Source of the DNA: Phormidium tenue FACHB-886
GTDB taxonomy: Bacteria > Cyanobacteriota > Cyanobacteriia > Elainellales > Elainellaceae
DNA: 64,000 nucleotides
Assembly (NCBI RefSeq): GCF_014764505.1
Contig: NZ_JACXWX010000013.1
Span: forward strand, 62,001-126,000
Direction: 5' to 3'
Program-made: the position numbers and the translations under genes
Notes under the pieces: generated by a model
What the model saw: the letters and a program-made list of their open reading frames with translations, nothing else
Databases searched by the model: none
What the model was told of the DNA's origin: nothing
Shown here: in pieces, positions 8,400 to 17,447 of the stretch
Numbering within the stretch: the first letter of the stretch is position 1
Layout of the letters: the number at the start of each line of letters is the position of its first letter

Positions 8400-11300
8400 A
8401 TGAAAATTCTGCACGGCAGTTGGATTCCCCACCCCGACGATGGCTTCATTCAAACAGGCGCTTTTTATCTGTGGGTAGAAGTTTTACCTCAAAAGCGTAA
8501 GGGTCGTGCGGCTACCAAAGAATCTCTTCTCCATCCAGGGCAGCTGAGCCGAGCCGATCTGGAAGCGTTTTTAAGCGATCGCCTCAGTCTCAAACCCACT
8601 CCCCGGTTCGGCTTCTCCCGCCACCTTTCACAGCAGTATTTTGCTTTGCCCACTGCAGAAGGGCGTCCATTGCCTTCGCCTGAGCTGGCTCGCTACCTGG
8701 AAATTGAGATTCCTGATGCTTACGAAGGACTGCGCGATTGGGAGGTTACTTGCTATGGGGTGGCAAGCCCAACGGGGCAGCCCGGTTCGTTGTATGAGCA
8801 GTCGCTTCCAGTCATCAAATTTCTCAACGATCTACATTTCCTGGCGCTCCACAGCGCCGAAGAATTTCAGCTTGGGGCAGATTTGCTGTTTTGGTATCAC
8901 TATACGCAGTCATTTAAACAGGTCATATACAAAGAGCAGTATATTCCAGCGTTCAAATATCGAGAATTGTCTGAACCTACTAAAAAGACCAAGAAAGGAA
9001 AGACCTCGACATCTGCTGGAACGCCGAAATTTGAACTGTATGCAACCTGGGAAATTATTTCGCAATCCTATGAGGCGAATCTAAAAGACTACGTTGAGTA
9101 TATGCCGCTTCTGTGTGCTGCGGGTTCTTCGATCGCCCGCAAGGCAGCAGCGCTATATGACTCAGAAACACTGCTGCGCCACTTCTCGGAATGCCTGCTG
9201 ACAAACCTGCTGATTCATACCCCCTCTACTGCCAAATTTGACAAACAGATTGCTGATACGTTCATCTACAGCGCGCTGCATCCCCAGCGCTGCAACCCCC
9301 AAGCAACAGCCGAAGCGCTGGAGCACTATCAGCAGTGGCTTCGTTGGAAAACGCAGATCACCCGTACCCAAATTGATTCACCTTTTGATCTGTGCTTTCA
9401 GCTTCATTCTGCCCCACCTAACCATCCCGATCGCTGGCAGCTAGAATTTTTGGTGGCTGCTAAGCAAGACCCCTCCTTGCGTCGATCGCTTAGCGACTAC
9501 TGGCAGCTCACAGCTAAACAAAAAACTAGTTTTACAAAACAGTTTGGCAAAGACTTTGAGACTCACCTGCTGCTTAACTTAGGATATGCTGCGCGTATAT
9601 ACTCAAAACTTTGGGAAGGACTGGACAACGATCGCCCTACCGGATTGCAGCTCACGCTAGAGGATGCCTTTACCTTTCTAAAAGAAAGCGCCTGGATTTT
9701 GGAAGATGCCGGATTTCGGGTGATTGTCCCTGCTTGGTATACGCCTGCGGGTCGTCGTCGCGCCAAGATTCGGCTGAAGGCGGCTGGCAAAAAAATAGGG
9801 GCAAGCAAAACCAATCAAAGCTATTTCAGCTTCGATACGCTGGTGCAATATCAGTATGAATTGGCGATCGGTGAGGCGGCAGTCTCGGCGCGGGAGTGGG
9901 AGCAGCTGGTCAACGCTAAAGCGCCGCTGGTGCAGTTCCGGGGACAGTGGATGGAGCTGGACAAAGACAAGATGCAGCAAATGCTGGAGTTCTGGCAGAA
10001 GCAAGCCGATGAGCTACCCGAGATGACGCTGCTGGAAATGATGCAGCGGAGTGCCGAAGACGAATTTGAAATTGAGCCAGATGGAGCGCTGGCTGAGCTA
10101 ATGGCAAGGCTGCGCGACAAGAGCCGCCTAGAGCCGATCGCTGATTTGCCCAATCTGCAAGGCACGCTGCGCGAATACCAAAAGCGGGGCGTTTCTTGGA
10201 TTCATTATTTAGAGCAGCTGGGTCTCAACGGCTGTTTAGCAGATGATATGGGGTTGGGAAAGTCGATTACGGTGATTGCCCGGTTGGTTCAAGAACGTAA
10301 CGAGAGCGCTGTTTCTCCGACGCTGCTGATCGCACCCACTTCGGTTGTAGGCAACTGGCAGCATGAAATCGCCAAGTTTGCGCCTCAGCTAAAGGCAATT
10401 GTGCATCATGGAGGCGATCGGCTGCAGAGCCAAGCAGATTTTGAAGCGGTTTGCTCACAGTATGACGTTGTGATTACCTCGTATACGCTAGCGCGCAAAG
10501 ATGAAAAATTGTTTAACAGCATCAGCTGGCATCGCGTGGTGATTGATGAAGCGCAGAATATCAAAAATCCTAAAGCAGCACAGACTCGGGCAATTCTGAA
10601 GCTTTCTGCCCAGCATCGGCTGGCGCTGACGGGCACTCCGGTTGAGAACCGCCTGCTGGATCTGTGGTCGATTTTCAACTTCCTGAATCCGGGCTATCTG
10701 GGAAAAGAATCTCAGTTCCGTAAAGGATTTGAGATCCCGATTCAGAAAACTAATGATGCCAGAAGAGCAACGACGCTCAAGAAGCTTGTGGAACCCCTGA
10801 TTCTACGGCGCGTCAAAACAGATCCAACGATCATCCAAGATCTACCCGACAAAATTGAACAGAAACTCTTTACGTATCTCACTAAAGAGCAGGCGTCCCT
10901 CTATGAAGCCGTTGTCAAAGAAATCACTGGGGAGCTGCAGTCTGCTGAGGGAATTCAGCGCAAGGGGCTAATCCTCTCAACCCTGATGCGGCTGAAGCAG
11001 ATTTGCAATCATCCGGCGCAGTTTTTGCAGGACGGCAGTGAGTTCTCGAGCGAGCGATCTCAGAAGCTTAGTCGCCTAGCAGAAATGGTGGAAGAAGCGA
11101 TCGCTGAAGGTGAAAGTATTCTAATTTTCAGCCAATTTAAAGAAGTTTGCGATGAACTAGAACGTTACCTTAGAAAAACTCTTCATTGCAATACTTACTA
11201 CATTCATGGCGGAACGCTACGCGCTAAACGAGAGCGAATGATCCGCGAATTTCAAGACCCGGAAACAGAACCTTCAGTGTTTATCCTGTCGCTAAAGGCG

Positions 11301-11606
11301 GGTGGCGTTGGTATTACCCTCACTAAAGCAAACCATGTCTTTCACTTCGATCGCTGGTGGAACCCTGCTGTGGAAGATCAAGCTAGCGATCGGGCTTTCC
11401 GGATTGGGCAGACCAAGCGGGTGTTTGTGCATAAATTCGTTAGCATTGGCACCCTAGAAGAACGAATTGACCAGATGATTGAGGATAAAAAGAAGCTGGC
11501 AGGGGCGATCGTCGGCGCTGATGAATCCTGGCTGACTGAGCTAGATAATGAAGCCTTCCAACGGCTGATCGAGCTAAACCGTAGTGCCATTTTGGAGGTA
11601 GGTTGA
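8400..11606 (+). CDS. SNF2-family DEAD/DEAH helicase
   Basis: The 1068-residue protein has an N-terminal roughly 550-residue region with a bacterial SNF2-associated segment and a C-terminal SNF2 motor. Motor motifs: LADDMGLGKSITVIA (motif I, near 613-627), DEAQNIKNP (motif II, DEAQ, near 716), LTGTPVENRLLDLWS (motif III), ILIFSQFKE and LSLKAGGVGITLTKANHV in the helicase C domain, then DRAFRIGQTKRVFVHKF (motif VI). Such enzymes translocate on double-stranded DNA without strand separation. Its stop codon overlaps the start of the SWIM gene, so the two are one operon and probably act together. Partner or target unknown; roles in DNA repair, transcription recycling or defence are possible. Confidence 0.95.
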   Translation: MKILHGSWIPHPDDGFIQTGAFYLWVEVLPQKRKGRAATKESLLHPGQLSRADLEAFLSDRLSLKPTPRFGFSRHLSQQYFALPTAEGRPLPSPELARYLEIEIPDAYEGLRDWEVTCYGVASPTGQPGSLYEQSLPVIKFLNDLHFLALHSAEEFQLGADLLFWYHYTQSFKQVIYKEQYIPAFKYRELSEPTKKTKKGKTSTSAGTPKFELYATWEIISQSYEANLKDYVEYMPLLCAAGSSIARKAAALYDSETLLRHFSECLLTNLLIHTPSTAKFDKQIADTFIYSALHPQRCNPQATAEALEHYQQWLRWKTQITRTQIDSPFDLCFQLHSAPPNHPDRWQLEFLVAAKQDPSLRRSLSDYWQLTAKQKTSFTKQFGKDFETHLLLNLGYAARIYSKLWEGLDNDRPTGLQLTLEDAFTFLKESAWILEDAGFRVIVPAWYTPAGRRRAKIRLKAAGKKIGASKTNQSYFSFDTLVQYQYELAIGEAAVSAREWEQLVNAKAPLVQFRGQWMELDKDKMQQMLEFWQKQADELPEMTLLEMMQRSAEDEFEIEPDGALAELMARLRDKSRLEPIADLPNLQGTLREYQKRGVSWIHYLEQLGLNGCLADDMGLGKSITVIARLVQERNESAVSPTLLIAPTSVVGNWQHEIAKFAPQLKAIVHHGGDRLQSQADFEAVCSQYDVVITSYTLARKDEKLFNSISWHRVVIDEAQNIKNPKAAQTRAILKLSAQHRLALTGTPVENRLLDLWSIFNFLNPGYLGKESQFRKGFEIPIQKTNDARRATTLKKLVEPLILRRVKTDPTIIQDLPDKIEQKLFTYLTKEQASLYEAVVKEITGELQSAEGIQRKGLILSTLMRLKQICNHPAQFLQDGSEFSSERSQKLSRLAEMVEEAIAEGESILIFSQFKEVCDELERYLRKTLHCNTYYIHGGTLRAKRERMIREFQDPETEPSVFILSLKAGGVGITLTKANHVFHFDRWWNPAVEDQASDRAFRIGQTKRVFVHKFVSIGTLEERIDQMIEDKKKLAGAIVGADESWLTELDNEAFQRLIELNRSAILEVG
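11594..11598 (+). promoter_or_regulatory. Ribosome-binding site of the SWIM gene inside the SNF2 gene
   Basis: A GGAGG sits 7 nt upstream of ATG 11606, inside the last codons of the SNF2 gene. It supports the ATG over the adjacent TTG at 11603 and indicates re-initiation coupled to SNF2 translation. Confidence 0.6.
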
Positions 11607-12439
11607 TGGCAAGCTTTACAAGAACCTGGTGGGGCGATCGGTTTATTGCAGCCCTAGAATCTTTTACGGATGCAGGACGTTTAGGGCGGGGTCGATCTTA
11701 TGCCCGCGGTGGTAAAGTGTTGAACTTTGATATTCAAGGCAATCAAATTACTGCCCGAGTCAAAGGCTCTGTTAATCCCTACTTTGGCGTTTACAAAGAG
11801 CCAACTTATCACATTTCAATTGAGATGGACTCGATCCCTAGAGCTAAGTGGACAAAAGCAATTCAGGCACTTGCGTCTAAAGCCAGCATGGTTTCTAAGC
11901 TGATGCTAAATGAAGTTCCTAATGATATTGAAACGGTGTTCGACCAATTAAATCTAAGTTTGTTACCCAAAAGCCGTAAAGACTTTACCACAAGCTGTTC
12001 CTGTCCAGATTATTCCAATCCCTGCAAACATATTGCTGGGGTTTATTATCTGGTTGCTGCGCAGCTCGATCAAGATCCCTTTCTGCTGTTTGAACTACGC
12101 GGACTCTCCAGAGCCGATCTGCAGGTAGAGCTAAAACAATCGCCGTTAGGTCAGGCGCTGTCTTCTGAACTAGAGGCTAAACCGATTGTGCCAGAACCCG
12201 CTACCGCTCTCTATACTCGTCCCCAACCCCACCCTGTTGCTCAACCACCGCTCAAAGAATTTTGGCAGGGCAAACGGCGGTTGCCCCAATCGATCGAGCC
12301 AGCTACCTCAAGCGGGGTTTCTGCTATTTTGATTAAGAAACAGGGGGATTTCCCGGCTTTTTGGCATAAAGACGGATCGTTTATTGAAACGATGGAGGAG
12401 CTTTATCAACGGGTAAAGCGGAAGAATAACGATCTTTAA
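11606..12439 (+). CDS. SWIM zinc-finger protein
   Basis: The 277-residue protein has a SWIM zinc finger (CxCx6CxH) at about residues 129-142, seen as SCSCPDYSNPCKHIAG. The N-terminus TRTWWGDRFIAALESF with the RGRSYARGGKVLNFDI stretch is typical of the bacterial SWIM proteins encoded beside SNF2 helicases. SWIM fingers bind DNA or protein. The start overlaps the SNF2 stop by one base (TGATG), so translation is coupled. The C-terminal third is proline-rich and poorly conserved in appearance. I infer that it is the DNA- or substrate-recognition partner of the helicase; no experimental role is known to me. Confidence 0.88.
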   Translation: MASFTRTWWGDRFIAALESFTDAGRLGRGRSYARGGKVLNFDIQGNQITARVKGSVNPYFGVYKEPTYHISIEMDSIPRAKWTKAIQALASKASMVSKLMLNEVPNDIETVFDQLNLSLLPKSRKDFTTSCSCPDYSNPCKHIAGVYYLVAAQLDQDPFLLFELRGLSRADLQVELKQSPLGQALSSELEAKPIVPEPATALYTRPQPHPVAQPPLKEFWQGKRRLPQSIEPATSSGVSAILIKKQGDFPAFWHKDGSFIETMEELYQRVKRKNNDL

Positions 12440-12487
12440 TGAAAACCGATCTACAAGTTTCCTGCATCGTCCCCAAACTTCATGCAA

Positions 12488-13465
12488 TCATAAGGTTTTG
12501 CAGCTAATGCCCCTGCCTCTGGCGGATTTTATGGCTAGCATAATGAAACTTCGCCAAACCGTGAGATTGCCGGGTTGAGTCAGCAGCGATCGCGCTCCCG
12601 TAGACAATGCCTGCCAGCGTTGCCCTTTGCCGAACTCCTGCCACGCCTGACTCAGCAAAAAACCTTGGATGTGCAACGCTGCCGTATAGGGTCTGTCTTC
12701 TTTTCGAGGTGGCATCGGTGGATAGCCCCGCTCCACGTCGTCTATCCCGCTGAGGCGGCGTTGCTTCTGAAGCTCGCGGGCGATCGTATTAAAAAACTCT
12801 CGCTGGGCTGACCCCTGCGTGTGGGTAATTGAGGTACTGTGCAGGCGGTAATAGTAATGCACATCTGGAATATACCAAACTTTACAGTGCTCACTCAGGC
12901 GGAGCTGCAAATCAATATCTTCACCTGTGTAAAAATAAGGACGAAAACCACCAAGCGATCGCAGTATTTCAGTGCGAATTGCATAAGTACAAAGATGAGT
13001 ACGTGTTATACCCATTTGCAATTCTGCAGTGATATCTTCTGACTCACCGCCACAGTCTAATCGGATGATGGAAACGCCTCTCGGGTTAATTGCAGAATAG
13101 CCCCCGCATACCGCTCCATAGTCTGGATGCTGCACAAGCCACTCAGTTTGCCGCATTAGCCGCTTTAGTGGGTACAAATCATCTGCGTCGCACCGAGTCA
13201 ATACTTCCCCCCGTGCAATTGCGAGCCCTGCATTGAGTGCAGTCGCAATTCCTTTACCCGGGTTAGAAATGATCCGAATCCGATCGTCTTGGAGCCTGCA
13301 CACCCTTTCAAGCGAATAATCCGTCGAGCCATCATCAATCACAATTACTTCCAGTGACAGCCGCCGTTCTTGCAGGATGGAATTGAGTGCCAAGCCCACA
13401 AACTGCTCAGCGTTGTACAGAGGCATGAGAACACTAATCTGTACGGGAGAGCCGCTCTCGGTCAT
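12488..13465 (-). CDS. GT2 family glycosyltransferase (fifth of five)
   Basis: The 325-residue protein is a GT-A fold family 2 glycosyltransferase: ISVLMPLYNAEQFVG, EVIVIDDGSTDYSLERV, GEVLTRCDADDLYPLKRL (the DxD metal and sugar-nucleotide site) and YTGEDIDLQLRLSE. The frame continues 62 codons upstream, but the ATG at 13465 has a strong GGAGG (13474-13478) 8 nt before it and matches where its paralogues begin. It is the last gene of the Wzm/Wzt operon, separated from the previous GT by 197 bp, and is the most divergent paralogue: the C-terminal tail motif shared by the other four is only weakly recognisable. It probably adds a sugar to the glycan exported by Wzm/Wzt. Confidence 0.9.
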   Translation of the reverse strand: MTESGSPVQISVLMPLYNAEQFVGLALNSILQERRLSLEVIVIDDGSTDYSLERVCRLQDDRIRIISNPGKGIATALNAGLAIARGEVLTRCDADDLYPLKRLMRQTEWLVQHPDYGAVCGGYSAINPRGVSIIRLDCGGESEDITAELQMGITRTHLCTYAIRTEILRSLGGFRPYFYTGEDIDLQLRLSEHCKVWYIPDVHYYYRLHSTSITHTQGSAQREFFNTIARELQKQRRLSGIDDVERGYPPMPPRKEDRPYTAALHIQGFLLSQAWQEFGKGQRWQALSTGARSLLTQPGNLTVWRSFIMLAIKSARGRGISCKTL

Positions 13466-13473
13466 TGGTTGTT

Positions 13474-13478
13474 CCTCC
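13474..13478 (-). promoter_or_regulatory. Ribosome-binding site that sets the GT start
   Basis: On the minus strand GGAGG is 8 nt upstream of ATG 13465. This argues against the 62-codon in-frame extension upstream, which lacks homology to the sister genes. Confidence 0.6.
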
Positions 13479-13662
13479 GGCTGAAACTGGGTAGGTGCTG
13501 ACTTATGGAATGGCAAACGGAATTTGAAGGATTTTCTTTTTTCCGCAATTAAGTGAACTATGGTGTTATAAGATAATACACAATTTCTTACCGAAAAAAA
13601 TAGCGTGAAAGCATAATTGAGCAAACGCTGACGAAAGAGCATCTGTCGCATGAGATCGCTCC

Positions 13663-14643
13663 TTAAAGTTTGCCAGCGCGATCGAGAAGCGGAAGCGCTA
13701 ACTGGGAGGGCGAAGCGACTGGTTCAGGCATGGGTTTGACAATAGCACTGGCAAACAGCTGCCAGCCTTCAGACTGAAGGGGAGAAATTTGAATGGCTTT
13801 TAACCCATAGATCAGGGCAGTCTGCCGTTGCCCACTGTTAAACGCCCACCAGCCGTAGCGCAGCATAAATGCACAGCGCGATTGAGGATCCGTGCTCGGT
13901 CGCCAAGCGGCAGTTGCTTCAAACCTGCCGTTGGGAATGCCGCGCCGCAGCCATGCCCGTTTGCAGGCTTCTCGTGCTTTTTGATTTTGCAGAGCACCTT
14001 GCTGCTCACTGACCGAATGGGCATGGAGGCGATACTTGAGCACCATTTCTTTTAGATTGGCCAGTCGCCCGATTTCGCCCAACCTGAGCCACAAATCCAA
14101 ATCTTCGCAAGGTGCCAACGCTGGGTCATAGCCTCCCACCTGCAGCACAGCCGATCGCCGCATCATCACACAAGGGTGATTGATGGGGGTATGCCCCGCT
14201 AGCGCTAGCGCTTGGATTTCTGCATTGGTTTCTGGCATGGCAAGACAGGTGAGCCAGCGTCCTTTCTCGTCGATCATGCCATGGGCACCGCCCAGACACA
14301 CTAGATCGGGCTCTTGTTGCAATCGTGTTACCTGCAGTCGGAAGCGATCGGGCTGGGCAATGTCGTCGGCATCCATCCGCGCCACAAACTCACCCTGCGC
14401 TAGCTGCAGCAGTTCGTTCAACGCGACTGTATAGCCTGTGTTGGGGCGACTAATGAGGCGAATCCGGGCATCCCGGACAGCATACCGCTCCAGAATAGAG
14501 CGCGATCGGTCGGTCGAGCCATCATCGATGATCAGAAACTCAAAATCCTCAAACGTCTGACCCAAAATACTTTCCACTGCCGCAGCCACAAACCGCTCGG
14601 CGTTGTAAACAGGCATAATTACGGAAACCAAAGGGATACTCAT
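13663..14643 (-). CDS. GT2 family glycosyltransferase (fourth of five)
   Basis: The 326-residue GT2 enzyme has PLVSVIMPVYNAERFV, EFLIIDDGSTDRSRSIL, GEFVARMDADDIAQPDRF with the DxD, and CEDLDLWLRLGEIG, followed by a shared C-terminal module RYGWWAFNSGQRQTA and GWQLFASAIVKPMP. The start is only 5 bp after the upstream GT stop, so they are co-transcribed. It is a close paralogue of the three upstream GTs. The acceptor and donor sugars cannot be told from sequence. Confidence 0.92.
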   Translation of the reverse strand: MSIPLVSVIMPVYNAERFVAAAVESILGQTFEDFEFLIIDDGSTDRSRSILERYAVRDARIRLISRPNTGYTVALNELLQLAQGEFVARMDADDIAQPDRFRLQVTRLQQEPDLVCLGGAHGMIDEKGRWLTCLAMPETNAEIQALALAGHTPINHPCVMMRRSAVLQVGGYDPALAPCEDLDLWLRLGEIGRLANLKEMVLKYRLHAHSVSEQQGALQNQKAREACKRAWLRRGIPNGRFEATAAWRPSTDPQSRCAFMLRYGWWAFNSGQRQTALIYGLKAIQISPLQSEGWQLFASAIVKPMPEPVASPSQLALPLLDRAGKL

Positions 14644-14648
14644 ACGGC

Positions 14649-15590
14649 TTAACAGGAAGAATGCAAATTGGGTAGCGGTTTGACTAAGGCACAGGCAAGC
14701 AGCTTCCAGCTCTCTGGGGTAGCAGGATGAAGGGCGATCGCCTTTAGCGCAGAACTAGCTGCCGTGCGCCGCAAGCCATGATTGAATGCCCACCAGCCGT
14801 ATTGGTGCAGGAAAGACTGACGCGAGGGGCGATCGCGTCCTGGGCGATACCAGGGTTTCTGGGCGCTAAAATGCCCGACGATGCCGCGCCGTTGCCACGC
14901 CCGCCGACAGGCTTCCTGGATCATTTGGTACTGCAACTCGCTGTGTCTGGCGCTGACAGACTGCATATGAAAGCGGTACTTCAGCACAGTATCCGGCAAG
15001 TTTGCCAGCAGCCCCACTTCGCCCAACCGCAGCAGCATATCTAAGTCTTCAACGGTCTGCATGGTCTCGTCATAGCCGCCAATCTGCTGAAGTGCCGATC
15101 GGCGGATCATGGCGCAGGGATGATTGATGATCGTTTGCCCTGATAAGAGGGCCTGCTGAATCTCAGTGTTTGTTTCTGGCATTGCCGAATGCAGCACCGT
15201 TCGCCCCTGCGGATCGATCAGGTCATAGGCTCCACCCACGCACACGTAATCGGGGTGCTGCTGTAGGAACTTGACCTGTAGCCCAAAGCGATCGGGTTGG
15301 GCAATGTCGTCCGCATCCATCCGCGCCAAAAACTCGCCCCGTGCCAGCGTCAGCATCTGATTCAGCGTTTGAATCAGCCCTCGGTTCTCTCGATGAATCA
15401 ACCGGATTCGCTTGTCTTGAGCAGCATAGCGGTCTAAAGTCTGGCGCGACTGATCCGTGGAGCCGTCGTTGATCAGCAGCAGCTCAAAGTCGCCAAAGGA
15501 TTGTGCCAAGATGCTCTCGATCGCCGCTACTAAATAGCGACCACCGTTGTAAACCGGAAATAGCACTGAGACGAGCGGCGGTTGACTCAT
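14649..15590 (-). CDS. GT2 family glycosyltransferase (third of five)
   Basis: This protein of about 313 residues carries PLVSVLFPVYNGGRYL, ELLLINDGSTDQSRQTL, GEFLARMDADDIAQPDRF and VEDLDMLLRLGEVG, then the shared tail QYGWWAFNHGLRRTA and SWKLLACALVKPLP. The frame continues 13 codons upstream, but I choose the ATG at 15590 because it overlaps the preceding gene's stop as ATGA, the arrangement repeated at the other operon junctions. Function: sugar transfer in assembly of the exported glycan (inference from context). Confidence 0.92.
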   Translation of the reverse strand: MSQPPLVSVLFPVYNGGRYLVAAIESILAQSFGDFELLLINDGSTDQSRQTLDRYAAQDKRIRLIHRENRGLIQTLNQMLTLARGEFLARMDADDIAQPDRFGLQVKFLQQHPDYVCVGGAYDLIDPQGRTVLHSAMPETNTEIQQALLSGQTIINHPCAMIRRSALQQIGGYDETMQTVEDLDMLLRLGEVGLLANLPDTVLKYRFHMQSVSARHSELQYQMIQEACRRAWQRRGIVGHFSAQKPWYRPGRDRPSRQSFLHQYGWWAFNHGLRRTAASSALKAIALHPATPESWKLLACALVKPLPNLHSSC

Positions 15591-16507
15591 AGCACGAGCT
15601 GTCTGGGGAGAGGTTTGACGATCGAGCAAGCTAGTAGCTTCCAGGCAGCAACCGAAAGCGGCTGGGCGGCAACTGCCCTCAGACCACAGCGACGAGCAAC
15701 TTCCCGCTGACCATCGTTGAAGCTAAGCCAACCGCAGCGCAGCAAAAAATCATGCTGGTGCAAATGGTCGGCAGGCTTGCGGATAAACTCACCTACAATG
15801 CCCCGTCGCTGCCACGCTCGCTGACAGGCAGCATAAGCATCGGAGGTTTGGCGGTTTTGCCGTCGATGTGTGATCGATTTCGAATGCAGCCGATAGCGCA
15901 GCAGCGTATCAGGCAGGTTGGCAAGCTCGCCCAGTTCACCCAGCCGCAGCCACAAATCTAGATCGACTGAGGCAACCAGCGATTCATCGTATCCACCCAC
16001 TTGCAGCAGCGCCGATCGCCTCACCATGGTGCAGGGATGATGCAGCATGGAAATACCACCGACCAGCAGCGATTGAATCTCTCGATCGGTCTGCGGCATC
16101 TCGCAATGCCCCAAATGGCGATCCTGCTCATCTATCCAATCCAAAGCGCTGCCGACACAGAGAACATTGGGATGTCCTCGCAGAAAGCCCACTTGGCGAG
16201 CAAAGCGATCGGGCATTGACACATCATCCCCATCCACGATGGCAATGAACTCTCCACGGGCTTGCGCCAGCAGCTCATTGCGAGTTTTGGAGATACCACG
16301 ATTTTCCCTGCTGCTCAGCTTGATGCGCTCGTCCCGCCTCGCATACCGCTCTAGGATTTTGCCAGAGCCATCCGTAGAGCCATCGTCGATGATGATGAGC
16401 TCGAAGTCCGTCCAGGTTTGGGCCAAGATGCTCTCGATCGCAGCAGCCAAATACCGGTCTACATTGTAGATCGGCATCAAGGCTGAAACGGTAGGAGGTT
16501 CGCTCAT
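15587..16507 (-). CDS. GT2 family glycosyltransferase (second of five)
   Basis: The 306-residue paralogue has VSALMPIYNVDRYLAAAIES, ELIIIDDGSTDGSGKIL, GEFIAIVDGDDVSMPDRF and SVDLDLWLRLGELG. Its nucleotide-binding motif is DGDD where its sisters have DADD, a small but possibly relevant difference. The tail RCGWLSFNDGQREVA and AWKLLACSIVKPLP is shared with its neighbours. Both ends overlap the adjacent genes by 4 bp (ATGA), so it is translationally coupled. Confidence 0.92.
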   Translation of the reverse strand: MSEPPTVSALMPIYNVDRYLAAAIESILAQTWTDFELIIIDDGSTDGSGKILERYARRDERIKLSSRENRGISKTRNELLAQARGEFIAIVDGDDVSMPDRFARQVGFLRGHPNVLCVGSALDWIDEQDRHLGHCEMPQTDREIQSLLVGGISMLHHPCTMVRRSALLQVGGYDESLVASVDLDLWLRLGELGELANLPDTLLRYRLHSKSITHRRQNRQTSDAYAACQRAWQRRGIVGEFIRKPADHLHQHDFLLRCGWLSFNDGQREVARRCGLRAVAAQPLSVAAWKLLACSIVKPLPRQLVL

Positions 16508-17418
16508 TGTGCTGTTGAGTGTGAGAAGGGTTTAATCAACGCGCAAGTGAGCAGCTTCCAGCTTTCAACATCAGACGGCATTGCTTTAACTGCCTGCATT
16601 CCATAGGCGATCGCTTTCCGCCGCTGCCCTTTGTTAAACATCTGCCAGCCAAACTGCAGGGTAAGGCTGTGCCGCCAGGAGGGGGCTACTTCATACCGTC
16701 CGGCGATTTGCCGCCGTTCCCAGGCTCGTTCGCAGGCAGCGCGGGCATATCCTGTCTGTTGTTTAATTCGTTTCTCGGTAACTGAGCCCGCATGGATACG
16801 GTATCGCATCAGCACCTTTTGCAGATTGGCAAGCTTGCCGATCTCTCCCAGCTTCAACCACAAGTCGAGGTCTTGAGCCGATTGCAGGCTAATATCGTAT
16901 CCCCCAACGGTCACCACTGCCTGCCGCCGCATCATCACAGAAGGATGACAGAAGTAATTTCTGCCAGCCAGCATATGCGCCTGAATTTCGTCATTGTCTG
17001 CCGCAGGTGAGCAGTGCATCAGGATTTCCCCTTCTCCATCGATCCATTCTTGAGCCGTGCCCAGGCAAACCACCTGGGGATGCTGGTTGAGAAAAGCGAC
17101 CTGATCAGCAAATCGTTCTGGTAGCGCTACATCGTCTGCGTCCATGCGAGCCAAAAACTTGCCGCTCGATCGGCTAACCAGCTCGTTGAGCGTTTGAGTG
17201 AGCCCTCGATTTTCGCGGCTAATCAGGACAATGCGTGGATCTTGGGCAGCATAGGCTTGCAGGATGTCAAGCGATCGATCGGTAGAGCCGTCATCCACAA
17301 TCAGAAACTCAAAATCTGTGAATGTTTGTCGCAAGATGCTTTCAACGGCTTCTCGTAGATATCGCTCGCTGTTATACACTGACATCAACACGCTAATCGT
17401 GGGAGTGGATCCGCCCAT
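16504..17418 (-). CDS. GT2 family glycosyltransferase (first of five)
   Basis: The 304-residue protein is the operon's first GT2, 29 bp after the Wzt-like ATPase gene. It has TISVLMSVYNSERYL, EFLIVDDGSTDRSLDIL, GKFLARMDADDVALPERF and AQDLDLWLKLGEIG, with the shared tail QFGWQMFNKGQRRKA and SWKLLTCALIKPFS. A GT2 in this position often adds an early sugar, but the order of action cannot be inferred from gene order alone. Its stop overlaps the next gene's start (ATGA). Confidence 0.92.
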   Translation of the reverse strand: MGGSTPTISVLMSVYNSERYLREAVESILRQTFTDFEFLIVDDGSTDRSLDILQAYAAQDPRIVLISRENRGLTQTLNELVSRSSGKFLARMDADDVALPERFADQVAFLNQHPQVVCLGTAQEWIDGEGEILMHCSPAADNDEIQAHMLAGRNYFCHPSVMMRRQAVVTVGGYDISLQSAQDLDLWLKLGEIGKLANLQKVLMRYRIHAGSVTEKRIKQQTGYARAACERAWERRQIAGRYEVAPSWRHSLTLQFGWQMFNKGQRRKAIAYGMQAVKAMPSDVESWKLLTCALIKPFSHSTAQ

Positions 17419-17447
17419 ATCTTTTGATATCTCCTTTTGATATCTTT

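Noticed and set aside
13466-13651. N-terminal 62-residue extension of the fifth GT2 gene
   Set aside because: A strong GGAGG at 13474-13478 precedes the ATG at 13465, the paralogues begin at that point, and the extension has no family-like residues.
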